A stretch of 33,363 nucleotides of DNA. Origin: Bacteroidota bacterium. Lineage in GTDB: Bacteria > Bacteroidota > Bacteroidia > 2-12-FULL-35-15. The translations under genes were made by a program, and so were the position numbers. Below are positions 16,275 through 23,795 of this stretch, in pieces (position 1 is the stretch's first letter; each line of letters opens with the position of its first letter). The stretch covers positions 1 through 33,363 of the forward strand of contig JAHEXZ010000057.1 of the NCBI GenBank assembly GCA_023251835.1, read 5' to 3'. The notes under the pieces were generated by a model. That model had not been told where the DNA came from, ran no database searches, and saw only the letters and a list, made by a program, of their open reading frames with translations.

Positions 16275-17435
16275 GTGAAAATAATAACAAAAAATATCTG
16301 GATACTTTCATTAGTAAGTTTATTTACGGATGTAGCAAGTGAAATGTTGTATCCAATTATGCCGGTTTATTTAAAAACCATTGGTTTTTCTATTGTTTTA
16401 ATTGGTGTATTGGAAGGTTTTGCAGAAGCCACAGCAGGGTTAAGTAAAGGTTATTTCGGAAATTTAAGTGACAATAAAAGGAAGCGGTTGCCATTTATAC
16501 AAGCCGGATACTCTTTTAGTGCTATTTCAAAACCAATGATGGCTTTGTTCTCTTATCCTTTATGGATTTTCTTTTCGAGAACAATGGACAGGTTAGGTAA
16601 AGGAATAAGAACAGGTGCAAGAGATGCTCTATTGTCTGATGAGGCAACTCCTCAAACCAAAGGAAGGGTATTTGGCTTTCATCGTTCAATGGATACATTG
16701 GGTGCAGTAATAGGCCCTTTATTGGCTTTGGTTTATTTGATTTATTATCCCAACGACTATAAAACGCTTTTCATTGTTGCATTCTTTCCGGGTATCATAG
16801 CGATAGCATTCACCTTTTTTATTAAGGAAAAGAAAAAAGAAGTACCAATACAAAAAGCGAAGATTGGCTTATTGGATTTTATAAAATACTGGAAAGAAAG
16901 CCCTGCAATCTATCGCAAATTAGTTGGAGCATTATTAGTCTTTACGTTGTTCAACAGCTCCGATGTGTTTTTACTCCTGAAAATTAAGGAAGCGGGGTTT
17001 AACGATACAACGGTTATTGGTATATACATATTTTATAACATGGTATATGCATTGCTCTCTTATCCTTTAGGAATTTTAGCCGATCGAATCGGGATGAGAA
17101 AAATATTTACCTCAGGTTTAATTTTTTTTGTAACTGTATATCTGGGAATGGCATATGCAGAGAATAAAGTAGTGTTTATGGCACTATTTTTTATATATGG
17201 AATATATGCTGCTGCAACCGAAGGAATAGCGAAGGCCTGGATTACTAACATCTGTAAAAAAGAAAATACAGCAACTGCAATAGGCACTTATACTGCATTT
17301 CAAAGTATTGCTACAATGCTTGCAAGTTCATTGGCCGGTGTGATTTGGTTTTCATTCGGTGCTTCTGCCACATTTATTATTACAGGTATTATGGTATTTG
17401 GTGTAACCATTTATATTGCACAAATTAAAAACTAA
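16275..17435 (+). CDS. MFS transporter
   Basis: This is a 386-residue major facilitator with about 12 membrane segments. The start is GTG 16275, since the first helix (IWILSLVSLFTDVASEML) must be kept. The conserved loop after helix 2 reads GNLSDNKRKRLPF (GxxxDRxxRR type), and the motif DRLGKGIRTGARDALL in the second half of the N-terminal domain matches MFS groups often found near metal or multidrug loci. The segment TACTTTTG at 16263-16270 resembles a -7 box just before the start, without a clear -33 box. The substrate is unknown; export of a metal, arsenic or sulfur product would suit the operon. Its stop overlaps that of the convergent CotH gene. Confidence 0.82.
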   Translation: MKIITKNIWILSLVSLFTDVASEMLYPIMPVYLKTIGFSIVLIGVLEGFAEATAGLSKGYFGNLSDNKRKRLPFIQAGYSFSAISKPMMALFSYPLWIFFSRTMDRLGKGIRTGARDALLSDEATPQTKGRVFGFHRSMDTLGAVIGPLLALVYLIYYPNDYKTLFIVAFFPGIIAIAFTFFIKEKKKEVPIQKAKIGLLDFIKYWKESPAIYRKLVGALLVFTLFNSSDVFLLLKIKEAGFNDTTVIGIYIFYNMVYALLSYPLGILADRIGMRKIFTSGLIFFVTVYLGMAYAENKVVFMALFFIYGIYAAATEGIAKAWITNICKKENTATAIGTYTAFQSIATMLASSLAGVIWFSFGASATFIITGIMVFGVTIYIAQIKN

Positions 17436-19009
17436 TTTATTATCAACTTTGCCATTCCTAATCTGCCATCAGCAGATTGTTTTGTAAGCAAATAAATACC
17501 GGATGATATTCCTTCAAGCGATAGGGTAAAATAATTGCCTTCCATAATTTGATAATCAGTAACAAGGCTTAACTTGCCGGTAAAATCATACAAACTGAAT
17601 TGAGCATAGTCAAAAGCGGTTAAATTGTTTGTTATGTTTACCTGGTTAGATGCAGGATTAGGATATACAGACAAATTATAAATGGAGTTGTTTTCAATAG
17701 AACAGTCGTGTCCCCAAGCATGCATTTGTTCTACAGCCCATTCCCGTTGCGTTTGAATAAACGGAAAAATACCAGGATAAGTGATACGAAGAACATAAGC
17801 GGAATGGGTTAAGAAAACCTCATCTTTATTATCTTCCGTTAACGAACCCTGAAAAGATTCATACGAATTATATCTATAAACATCCGCTTTATAAGCCTCA
17901 TCTATAAGACTGTGCATATCTGCACTATATTTTCCTAAATAATCTGTATTGAATTTTGTATGAATTAACTCACACACATTATTTAAATATTCCTTTTTGT
18001 ACTCCTCTATTTCAAATATCCTCTTTAGCAATGGCCGCGAGTCAAACTGAGGTGTTGGTATTAGATACCCGTTCAGCAATGAAGTACCGCTCAACATTTT
18101 AACATCCTGAAAGGTTTCATTCATATCCCACGGTATCCATCTTATTTTACCATCAGGATGCTCATATAAGTAAAAATTATTACCTCCACCCCAATAGCTG
18201 TCCCAGCTTTTTACACATTTTTCAATAGCAAGTATTTTCAGGTAAGTATGTACATCAAAACTGTTCTCAAACTGTTGTTTAAAATCTGCATCCTGGTGGT
18301 TATTCAGCAGATTTACAAAATTTATGAATCTGCTCCAGTCGTCTGTGCTTTCATTGGTTGTTAATTTTAATTTCTGTGCTTTATATGCCGCAGGGTCTGT
18401 ACCCAGCCACTCAAGGGTAACGGAAGCACCACGATCTGTTTTATACAAATTACCATCATTCTGACTGCTGCCGAATGTGAATTTCAGAAAGGTTTTATCC
18501 ACATTTTCTATTACTAAGTAGAGGCCAATGTATTCACCATTTACCCATAGCTTAGTATATGATGTTCGTGGAGCGGGGATACCTGCATCACGCATAAGCT
18601 TAAATGAAAGTGCATCATGAAGTAAAGAAGGGTCATTGGTAAAATTATTCAGATTTATTTTTTTTAAACCATCTAATCTCTGGTCAGAAAACTCATCAAA
18701 TGCTATTTTCAGAGGCTGCTTCTTCCCGAAACTGACAAATAAATTAGATGCATTTCCTTTTTCCCTGAAGCCGCAATCATTGAGCATAATACCATCCCAG
18801 ATAACTTTACATTTATGATATCTTTCAGGATAAAGTTGAGGATTTAACAAATTATTATCAAAATCCTGCTCAAGTGTATCAAACCAGCTGACAAGGTCTG
18901 TTTCAATAACTAAGCTGTGCAACAAGGTATCATTAAACACCAAATCTCCGGTTTGGGAATAGCCGGTAATGCTAAAACACATTAAAATATAAAGAATAAC
19001 CTTTTTCAT
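17432..19009 (-). CDS. CotH-kinase-family secreted protein with T9SS sorting domain
   Basis: This is a 525-residue secreted protein with a signal peptide (MKKVILYILMCFSITGYSQ). The CotH domain lies in the middle: LLHDALSFKLMRDAGIPAPRTS, VNGEYIGLYLVIENVDKTFLK, GNLYKTDRG and IPWDMNETF hold the conserved residues of this protein-kinase-like fold. CotH of Bacillus spores phosphorylates coat proteins; bacterial homologues are widespread and uncharacterised. Residues from about 447 form a type A T9SS sorting domain (YPNPASNQVNI, FSLYDFTGKL, ISSGIYLL...). So it is exported across the outer membrane and perhaps cell-attached. A four-base overlap with the upstream lipoprotein gene (ATGA) implies an operon. 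Confidence 0.9.
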   Translation of the reverse strand: MKKVILYILMCFSITGYSQTGDLVFNDTLLHSLVIETDLVSWFDTLEQDFDNNLLNPQLYPERYHKCKVIWDGIMLNDCGFREKGNASNLFVSFGKKQPLKIAFDEFSDQRLDGLKKINLNNFTNDPSLLHDALSFKLMRDAGIPAPRTSYTKLWVNGEYIGLYLVIENVDKTFLKFTFGSSQNDGNLYKTDRGASVTLEWLGTDPAAYKAQKLKLTTNESTDDWSRFINFVNLLNNHQDADFKQQFENSFDVHTYLKILAIEKCVKSWDSYWGGGNNFYLYEHPDGKIRWIPWDMNETFQDVKMLSGTSLLNGYLIPTPQFDSRPLLKRIFEIEEYKKEYLNNVCELIHTKFNTDYLGKYSADMHSLIDEAYKADVYRYNSYESFQGSLTEDNKDEVFLTHSAYVLRITYPGIFPFIQTQREWAVEQMHAWGHDCSIENNSIYNLSVYPNPASNQVNITNNLTAFDYAQFSLYDFTGKLSLVTDYQIMEGNYFTLSLEGISSGIYLLTKQSADGRLGMAKLIIN

Positions 19010-19737
19010 TTCCTGTATATCCTATGTTCCTTGTTAAGTACCTCATAATACTTTTTAAAATTTCTTTTCATAAAATGAAAGCCTATAGTGACACTTACTC
19101 CTGTTTGATTGTTCTTATTTAACAAATTTTTCTGGAATCCTAACTTAAAGTGAATACGACAACGTTCATTTAACTTTTTCTCAAAGCCCGTAAAAGGCTC
19201 AAATGTAATTTGTGAACCATTATTGTGTTTTACATTCATGAGATTGATTTCATAACCGATAAAAAAAGAATTATCTTTCAGATAAGTGCTTTTACCCAGA
19301 TAACGCTGAAATCCAACACCTAATTTATTCATAGTATAAGGCTTATCAGGCAGCAATAAAAGAGTCAGATAACAAAGTTTCATACCTCTGCCTGCTATAC
19401 CTGCTTTGTATTGTATTCCAATGTTTTCAGCTGTCAAGGATTCATTTCTGAATACAGAAAAATAAGGGGCTTTGTAATAGCCTGAATTTGCACCAAACCA
19501 TAAGGTTTTATACTTTTTACCAATAACAGTATCAATGCTTCCCCATGGAATAACCAGCTTAGACTCATCCACCTTCTCCAGCTTCAGGCTCACAGAATCA
19601 CTCTGCAAAATAGTTCCTGTATGCGAATTGCCATCTTTCAGAACTACTTCGTCTGTTATGAGTCTTTTGTAGTTTGTACAGGCATTAAATATCAGAAACA
19701 ATAAAATGTAGAGAAAAGGATTGATGTAGGATTTCAT
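19006..19737 (-). CDS. Lipoprotein of unknown function, upstream of CotH
   Basis: This is a 243-residue protein with a lipobox at LIFNAC (Cys20). The first third reads like a beta-rich domain with LITDEVVLKDGNSHTGTILQ and SLKLEKVDESKLVIPWGSIDTVIG, a pattern seen in many Bacteroidota lipoproteins that bind a short ligand; the rest alternates polar and aromatic residues and ends in FKKYYEVLNKEHRIYRK. No family recognised. Its end overlaps the CotH gene start by four bases, so it may be a partner in its export or activity. The gene diverges from fic; its promoter lies in the 180-base gap. Confidence 0.7.
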   Translation of the reverse strand: MKSYINPFLYILLFLIFNACTNYKRLITDEVVLKDGNSHTGTILQSDSVSLKLEKVDESKLVIPWGSIDTVIGKKYKTLWFGANSGYYKAPYFSVFRNESLTAENIGIQYKAGIAGRGMKLCYLTLLLLPDKPYTMNKLGVGFQRYLGKSTYLKDNSFFIGYEINLMNVKHNNGSQITFEPFTGFEKKLNERCRIHFKLGFQKNLLNKNNQTGVSVTIGFHFMKRNFKKYYEVLNKEHRIYRK

Positions 19738-19822
19738 TAATTTACATTTTTTATACCAGTTTTAACTGTTATAACGAAGATACATATTTGTATAGATAAT
19801 ACCTTATAAAAGCCCACAGATG

Positions 19823-19896
19823 TTTCTCATGTAAACATTTTATACATGAGAAAGTTATCATGTAAATATTTTGTCATTATCTTTACATGACAAAAT
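19823..19896. promoter_or_regulatory. Two perfect inverted repeats before fic, candidate operators
   Basis: Box 1 has 11-bp arms (TTTCTCATGTA 19823-19833, TACATGAGAAA 19843-19853) with a 9-base spacer. Box 2 has 10-bp arms (ATTTTGTCAT 19868-19877, ATGACAAAAT 19887-19896), again with a 9-base spacer. The centres are 44 bases apart, close to four helical turns. CATGTAAA and TTTACATG also recur between them. The region directly precedes the Fic start at 19918 and could bind its winged-helix domain. Confidence 0.65.
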
Positions 19897-19917
19897 CATC
19901 AGGTAAAATTTCTTTAT

Positions 19918-21024
19918 ATGGAAAAAAAGACTGCGATTTCTAAAAACAATAACGATAACCCTTTCAATGAACTTCCTTTTTTGCCCCCGGTGCGGGGTAA
20001 AATTGAAACAGTAAAGGTTCTTCGCCAGCTTGTAAAAGCTTCTGTAGCTTTGGCTGAATTGAAAGGCATGGCCAAAATTCTGCCCAATCCGGATATTTTA
20101 CTGAATGCCATTATTTTGAAAGAAGCCCGTGCCAGTTCCGAAATTGAGAATGTAATTACCACCCAGGATAAATTATACCAGGCATTATCTGCCAAAGGTA
20201 TACAGGTTGATAGTTCCACTAAAGAAGTATTACGTTATCGCGAAGCGATGCTTTATGGGTTTCATTTTATAAAGCGGAAAGACTTTCTAAGTGTCAATGC
20301 TATTATTGAGATACAAAGGATACTAGAAGAAAATGCTGCCGATATCCGTAAACTGCCTGGTACAGCCCTCCGCAATGCAGCGACCGGAAAAGTAATTTAT
20401 ACTCCACCCGATAATCAGAAAAGTATCAACCGCTTAATGCGCAATCTGGAACAATACCTGAACAGCCAGGATGAGATTTCTTCTTTAATAAAAATGGCAG
20501 TACAGCATTACCAGTTTGAAAGCATACATCCTTTTTATGACGGAAACGGACGTACCGGAAGAATTATTAACGTATTGTATCTTATTTTGAACCACCTACT
20601 TGAAAATCCGATACTTTATTTGAGTGCTTACATTATTGACAATAAAGCAGACTATTACCGCTTACTTCAGGAAGTGCGAATAAAAGATAACTGGGAAGGT
20701 TGGGTGCTATATATGCTGAAAGGAATAGAACAAACAGCAAACGAAACCATTGTCCAGATGAAAGACATTAGTGAACTGTTTGCTCAAACGCAGGAACTGG
20801 TGAAAAAAAAAGCTCCAAAAACATATAGCAAAGAGTTGATTGAGTTATTATTTGAACATCCTTATTGTAAAACCGAATACTTAGTTGACCGTTTTGGCAT
20901 TTCCCGTATAACGGCATCTAAATATTTAAAGGAGTTGGAAAAGATTAAAGTGTTACAATCCAAACAGGTTTGGAAAGAAACATTATACATAAACACTAAA
21001 CTGTTTGATTTGCTTAAAAAGTGA
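19918..21024 (+). CDS. Fic-family protein with inhibitory motif and winged-helix domain
   Basis: This is a 368-residue Fic enzyme, predicted to transfer AMP from ATP to a protein. The catalytic loop HPFYDGNGRTGR starts at His204 and is intact. An N-terminal inhibitory helix motif (S/T)xxxE(G/N) is present as S73-SEI-E77-N78, which makes it an intrinsically inhibited class II Fic with no separate antitoxin. A winged-helix domain from about residue 285 (KELIELLFEHP, LVDRFGISRITASKYLKELEK) suggests DNA binding, and two strong palindromes lie just upstream. Fic proteins with this architecture are common in bacterial genomes. The target is unknown. Confidence 0.9.
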   Translation: MEKKTAISKNNNDNPFNELPFLPPVRGKIETVKVLRQLVKASVALAELKGMAKILPNPDILLNAIILKEARASSEIENVITTQDKLYQALSAKGIQVDSSTKEVLRYREAMLYGFHFIKRKDFLSVNAIIEIQRILEENAADIRKLPGTALRNAATGKVIYTPPDNQKSINRLMRNLEQYLNSQDEISSLIKMAVQHYQFESIHPFYDGNGRTGRIINVLYLILNHLLENPILYLSAYIIDNKADYYRLLQEVRIKDNWEGWVLYMLKGIEQTANETIVQMKDISELFAQTQELVKKKAPKTYSKELIELLFEHPYCKTEYLVDRFGISRITASKYLKELEKIKVLQSKQVWKETLYINTKLFDLLKK

Positions 21025-21061
21025 GTTTTCGAGATACAAAAAAAGGGGCTACATCTCCAAA

Positions 21062-21211
21062 ATGCAAGGAAAAATATTAGGCCGACCAGCCGGAAGCAAA
21101 GATTCCAAGCAACGAAGAAAAAGCCGTTACATTCTTCGGCAGGCTAAAGAAAAAAAAGCTGTAAATGATGCTAATGGCAATTTTCAGCCTATTGAGAGTT
21201 ATTTGGATTAA
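21062..21211 (+). CDS. Small basic protein with AT-hook-like motif
   Basis: This is a 49-residue protein from ATG 21062, 37 bases after fic. It begins MQGKILGRPAGSKDSKQRR; the GRPAGS core resembles an AT-hook (GRP in a basic context). Basic residues are dense up to position 36 and the tail is polar (NDANGNFQPIESYLD). It could bind DNA minor groove. No function is established. It lies between fic and the DnaA-like gene and may share one transcript with fic. A chance frame cannot be excluded at this length. Confidence 0.5.
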   Translation: MQGKILGRPAGSKDSKQRRKSRYILRQAKEKKAVNDANGNFQPIESYLD

Positions 21212-21430
21212 ATCAAAAGCACTATATAAATTCGGAATAGATTCGTCCCAAAAATATAAACAATCCCTACTATGGATAATAATTAACCTTTTTGACTATT
21301 TAATTCTAAATTTCAAAATATCAGCCATTATTTTTATCAACATAAATATTTTTCCACATTTGAAAATCAGGTTGTTATTTCCTTGTTATTTGCAGTCCAA
21401 AATATTTTGAATTTATAGAATTATTTGAAC

Positions 21431-22237
21431 ATGGAAATCTGGAATAGATTTAAATCTTCGGTTTGCAACTTTCACACATTTGATAATTACTTCAATAGCC
21501 AACAGGAAGTTGAACAATTAAAAAACGATTATAATAATCCATTCGGTTATACCCAAACAGTAATTTCAGCAAGTCCTGGAAATGGCGTAACTCATCTTAT
21601 TAATGCTATTTGTAATAAATGGATTGGCAAAGGAAAAAACATCCTTAAAATAACAGGACAATCAATCGTTTATATTCTGAAAAAAATAAAATCACAAATT
21701 GAATTTGAAAATTTCCAATCATATTTAGTTTCCTTTGAAATGTTGGCAATTGATAACATACAGTTTTTTTATAATAAATCGGTACGGTTCAGCAAGTTTG
21801 TTTTGGAGTTAATTAACAAATGCAAGGAAATGAACAAACCCTTGTTTCTTGGGTGTAGTCAGCCGGAGAAGGATTTTACCAAATCAAAAAAATATTCAAA
21901 GCACTTTACCCTTAACAGAATTGAATTAAAGCCCCTTAATAGCATTAATGTTTTTAAGGTGTTGAAAAACCTTTGTGAGTACGAAAAAATGATTCCCGAA
22001 AATTTGATATATGCTATATCAGGTTATAATGGCTCCATTCAGGAACATATTAATTGTCTTATTTCTATCCGGTTTAAAAGTAAAGTGGAGGGAATAATAA
22101 TTAAATCTCTTTCACCAGAAGAAATAGAAGGACGGTTTAATATAAAGAACTATTTCCGCAAACAACAATTTAGGAAATGTTTTAAAAAAGACCAATTATT
22201 GTTGTGGGAACCGGAAGGCATATTCCAAATCCAATAA
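21431..22237 (+). CDS. DnaA-like AAA+ domain protein with degenerate ATP site
   Basis: This is a 268-residue protein that matches the AAA+ domain of DnaA. The Walker A segment reads ASPGNGVTHL at 47-56, where DnaA has GGVGLGKTHL, so the lysine is replaced by Val53. Walker B LAIDNIQFF (105-113) follows DnaA LLIDDIQFF. The sensor-1 region LGCSQPEKDF replaces SSDRPPKEL. The sensor-2 arginine of NVRELE is Gln204 (GSIQEHINCL). There is no domain IV helix-turn-helix, so it cannot bind DnaA boxes in the known way. This resembles Hda in layout but not in preserved nucleotide residues. It probably does not hydrolyse ATP; a regulator of DnaA or a relic are alternatives. ATG 21431 is chosen over TTG 21425. 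Confidence 0.72.
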   Translation: MEIWNRFKSSVCNFHTFDNYFNSQQEVEQLKNDYNNPFGYTQTVISASPGNGVTHLINAICNKWIGKGKNILKITGQSIVYILKKIKSQIEFENFQSYLVSFEMLAIDNIQFFYNKSVRFSKFVLELINKCKEMNKPLFLGCSQPEKDFTKSKKYSKHFTLNRIELKPLNSINVFKVLKNLCEYEKMIPENLIYAISGYNGSIQEHINCLISIRFKSKVEGIIIKSLSPEEIEGRFNIKNYFRKQQFRKCFKKDQLLLWEPEGIFQIQ

Positions 22238-22346
22238 ATTTTCATTAAACAATTCTCCCATAAATAATTAAGGCAGTAAAAAAGCCTTGGTTTTACTATT
22301 CATCCTCCGCTGTATTTCAGTATTCGAATAAACGGACGTTTGTTTG

Positions 22347-22790
22347 CTACTTCTTTAACTTATTACAAGTATTCTTTGTTACTTCAACAGTACCACTCCA
22401 CGAAACCGTGCCATCTGATGCGCCATAAACATATGTTCCAACATCTAATCCGTTGAAATTAGCGCAATCGCTTGTACCACATGAAGGGGTTGTTGCTTGT
22501 GAATCATTAATTGTTCTGGTTATGTTAACTCCATCAACATTTAATACAACTGATATAGGAATAACTCCCGAACAGCTATTACAATTCCAAAACATAACAT
22601 CTCCAGTCGCAGCATGAACTGTTATCGTCTTAGATGTTTCATTTTTCTTTTTTTCATTTTTTGAAAATGCTTCTAATTTGACTGTCAAAAATTCATCCCC
22701 ATCATCATCATTTGTGCTTAATTCAAGATTTGTTGCTGTGCTTGTTGATGGAGCGAATCCTGTTGTTAGTGGCAACCCTAAAAAGACCGT
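22347..22790 (-). CDS. Putative secreted-type protein fragment, N-terminus missing
   Basis: The frame is open from the stop at 22347 up to 22835 but has no ATG start near its beginning, and the first residues run into repeated DNA after about 22790. The last 140 residues look like an extracellular domain: acidic TNDDDGDEFLTVKLEAF, FWNCNSCSG, TTPSCGTSDCANF and a beta-strand tail (GTYVYGASDGTVSWSGTVEVTKN) with six cysteines. No signal peptide remains. The upstream boundary coincides with a mosaic of direct repeats, so I take it as a truncated gene. Function not assignable. Confidence 0.4.
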   Translation of the reverse strand, partial: TVFLGLPLTTGFAPSTSTATNLELSTNDDDGDEFLTVKLEAFSKNEKKKNETSKTITVHAATGDVMFWNCNSCSGVIPISVVLNVDGVNITRTINDSQATTPSCGTSDCANFNGLDVGTYVYGASDGTVSWSGTVEVTKNTCNKLKK

Positions 22791-22797
22791 TCTTCGT

Positions 22798-22886
22798 GGA
22801 CAGGAACGCAGGTAATTTGACACTTTCGGCAACAAAAAACGGGGGACAGGTTCTCACTTCGGGGACAGTTCCGCAGGTAATTGACA
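22798..22886. repeat. Direct repeats in mosaic region
   Basis: A 24-25 base unit beginning GGACAG and ending GGTAATT(T)GACA occurs at 22798-22822 and 22863-22886. A further GGACAG lies between. The units border the truncated frame to the left. Confidence 0.6.
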
Positions 22887-22938
22887 GCATAACCAATACG
22901 CAGGATAATTTTCGGCAAAGCCGTTTGGCTATCCCTTC

Positions 22939-23005
22939 GCAAAATGCAAAAGAGCCACACCTCTTTTTTATTTTTATTTTGGTGTGTGGCACATTTGCAT
23001 TTTGC
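22939..23005. repeat. Imperfect inverted repeat
   Basis: The left arm at 22939-22961 (GCAAAATGCAAA, then GCCACACC) is the inverse of the right arm at 22981-23005 (GGTGTGTGGC, then TTTGCATTTTGC), with a T-rich 19-base centre. There is no gene in this 258-base gap before the response regulator. The element may end a transcript or be a mobile palindrome. Confidence 0.65.
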
Positions 23006-23024
23006 CCTCACGCACAAAAAATGT

Positions 23025-23057
23025 TTTGTAGCCTTTGGTAATTAAAATATATCTTTG
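23025..23057 (+). promoter_or_regulatory. Promoter of the two-component operon
   Basis: TATCTTTG at 23050-23057 fits TAnnTTTG. TTTG at 23025-23028 is 21 bases upstream. The start codon of the response regulator lies 36 bases on. Confidence 0.55.
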
Positions 23058-23093
23058 GAAGAGAAATATAGGTCTCAAAAATGTTTTTAAATA

Positions 23094-23792
23094 ATGGACA
23101 ACTTAAAAATTCTTATTGTTGAAGACGAAGCTAAAGTTTTACAATTTATCAGGCAGGGCTTAGAAGAAAATAGCTTTGATGTAGATTTTGCGTACGATGG
23201 TGAGTGCGGAAAAAAATTAGCGTTATCGAAAGATTATGATATTATTATTTTGGATATAATAATACCACAGATGAATGGTCTTGAATTATGCAAGAGAATA
23301 AGAGAAAAAGATAATCGCGTAAAAATTTTAATACTTACCGCACTTGGCACACTTGACGACAAACTGGAAGGTTTTAAAGCCGGGGCAGATGATTACCTTG
23401 TTAAACCCTTCGATTTTCCCGAATTGCTCGCCAGAATTAAATCACTTGTAAAAAGAACAATTCAAACGGCAGATGATACCAAAAATACAGACCATATTAT
23501 AAAAGTAGCCGATTTAGAATTGAATACTAATAATAAAAGAGTTAAAAGAGGTGAAAAGGAAATCACATTAACTGCTAAAGAATTTGCCTTATTGGAACTG
23601 CTTGCTTTGAATAAAAATAAAGTATTGAGCAAAGTGGAGATTGCCGAAAAAATATGGAATATAACTTTTGATTCTGGTACCAATGTAATTGAGGTATATA
23701 TCAATTTTCTCAGAAAAAAAATTGATAAAGGTTATTCCATCAAGTTGCTGCATACTTTAGTAGGCATGGGTTATATTTTAAAAGATGACTAA
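23094..23792 (+). CDS. OmpR-family response regulator
   Basis: This is a 232-residue regulator with a receiver domain (residues 4-120: acidic D11-E12, phospho-acceptor D54 in IILDIIIPQM, T82 in ILTALG, K103 in VKPFD) and an OmpR/PhoB winged helix (130-232: ELNTNNKRVKRGEKEITLTAKEF, VYINFLRKKID, LHTLVGMGYILKDD). The histidine kinase gene starts three bases after its stop, so the two are partners. TTYTAA repeats with an 11-base period lie downstream of the kinase, before the TDT transporter, and are its likely target. It resembles the heavy-metal response group, but the signal is unknown. Confidence 0.95.
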   Translation: MDNLKILIVEDEAKVLQFIRQGLEENSFDVDFAYDGECGKKLALSKDYDIIILDIIIPQMNGLELCKRIREKDNRVKILILTALGTLDDKLEGFKAGADDYLVKPFDFPELLARIKSLVKRTIQTADDTKNTDHIIKVADLELNTNNKRVKRGEKEITLTAKEFALLELLALNKNKVLSKVEIAEKIWNITFDSGTNVIEVYINFLRKKIDKGYSIKLLHTLVGMGYILKDD

Positions 23793-23795
23793 GAC

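Noticed and set aside
21165-21410. Frame of 81 codons after the small AT-hook-like gene
   Set aside because: AT-rich, no recognisable pattern, and it overlaps the small basic protein frame.
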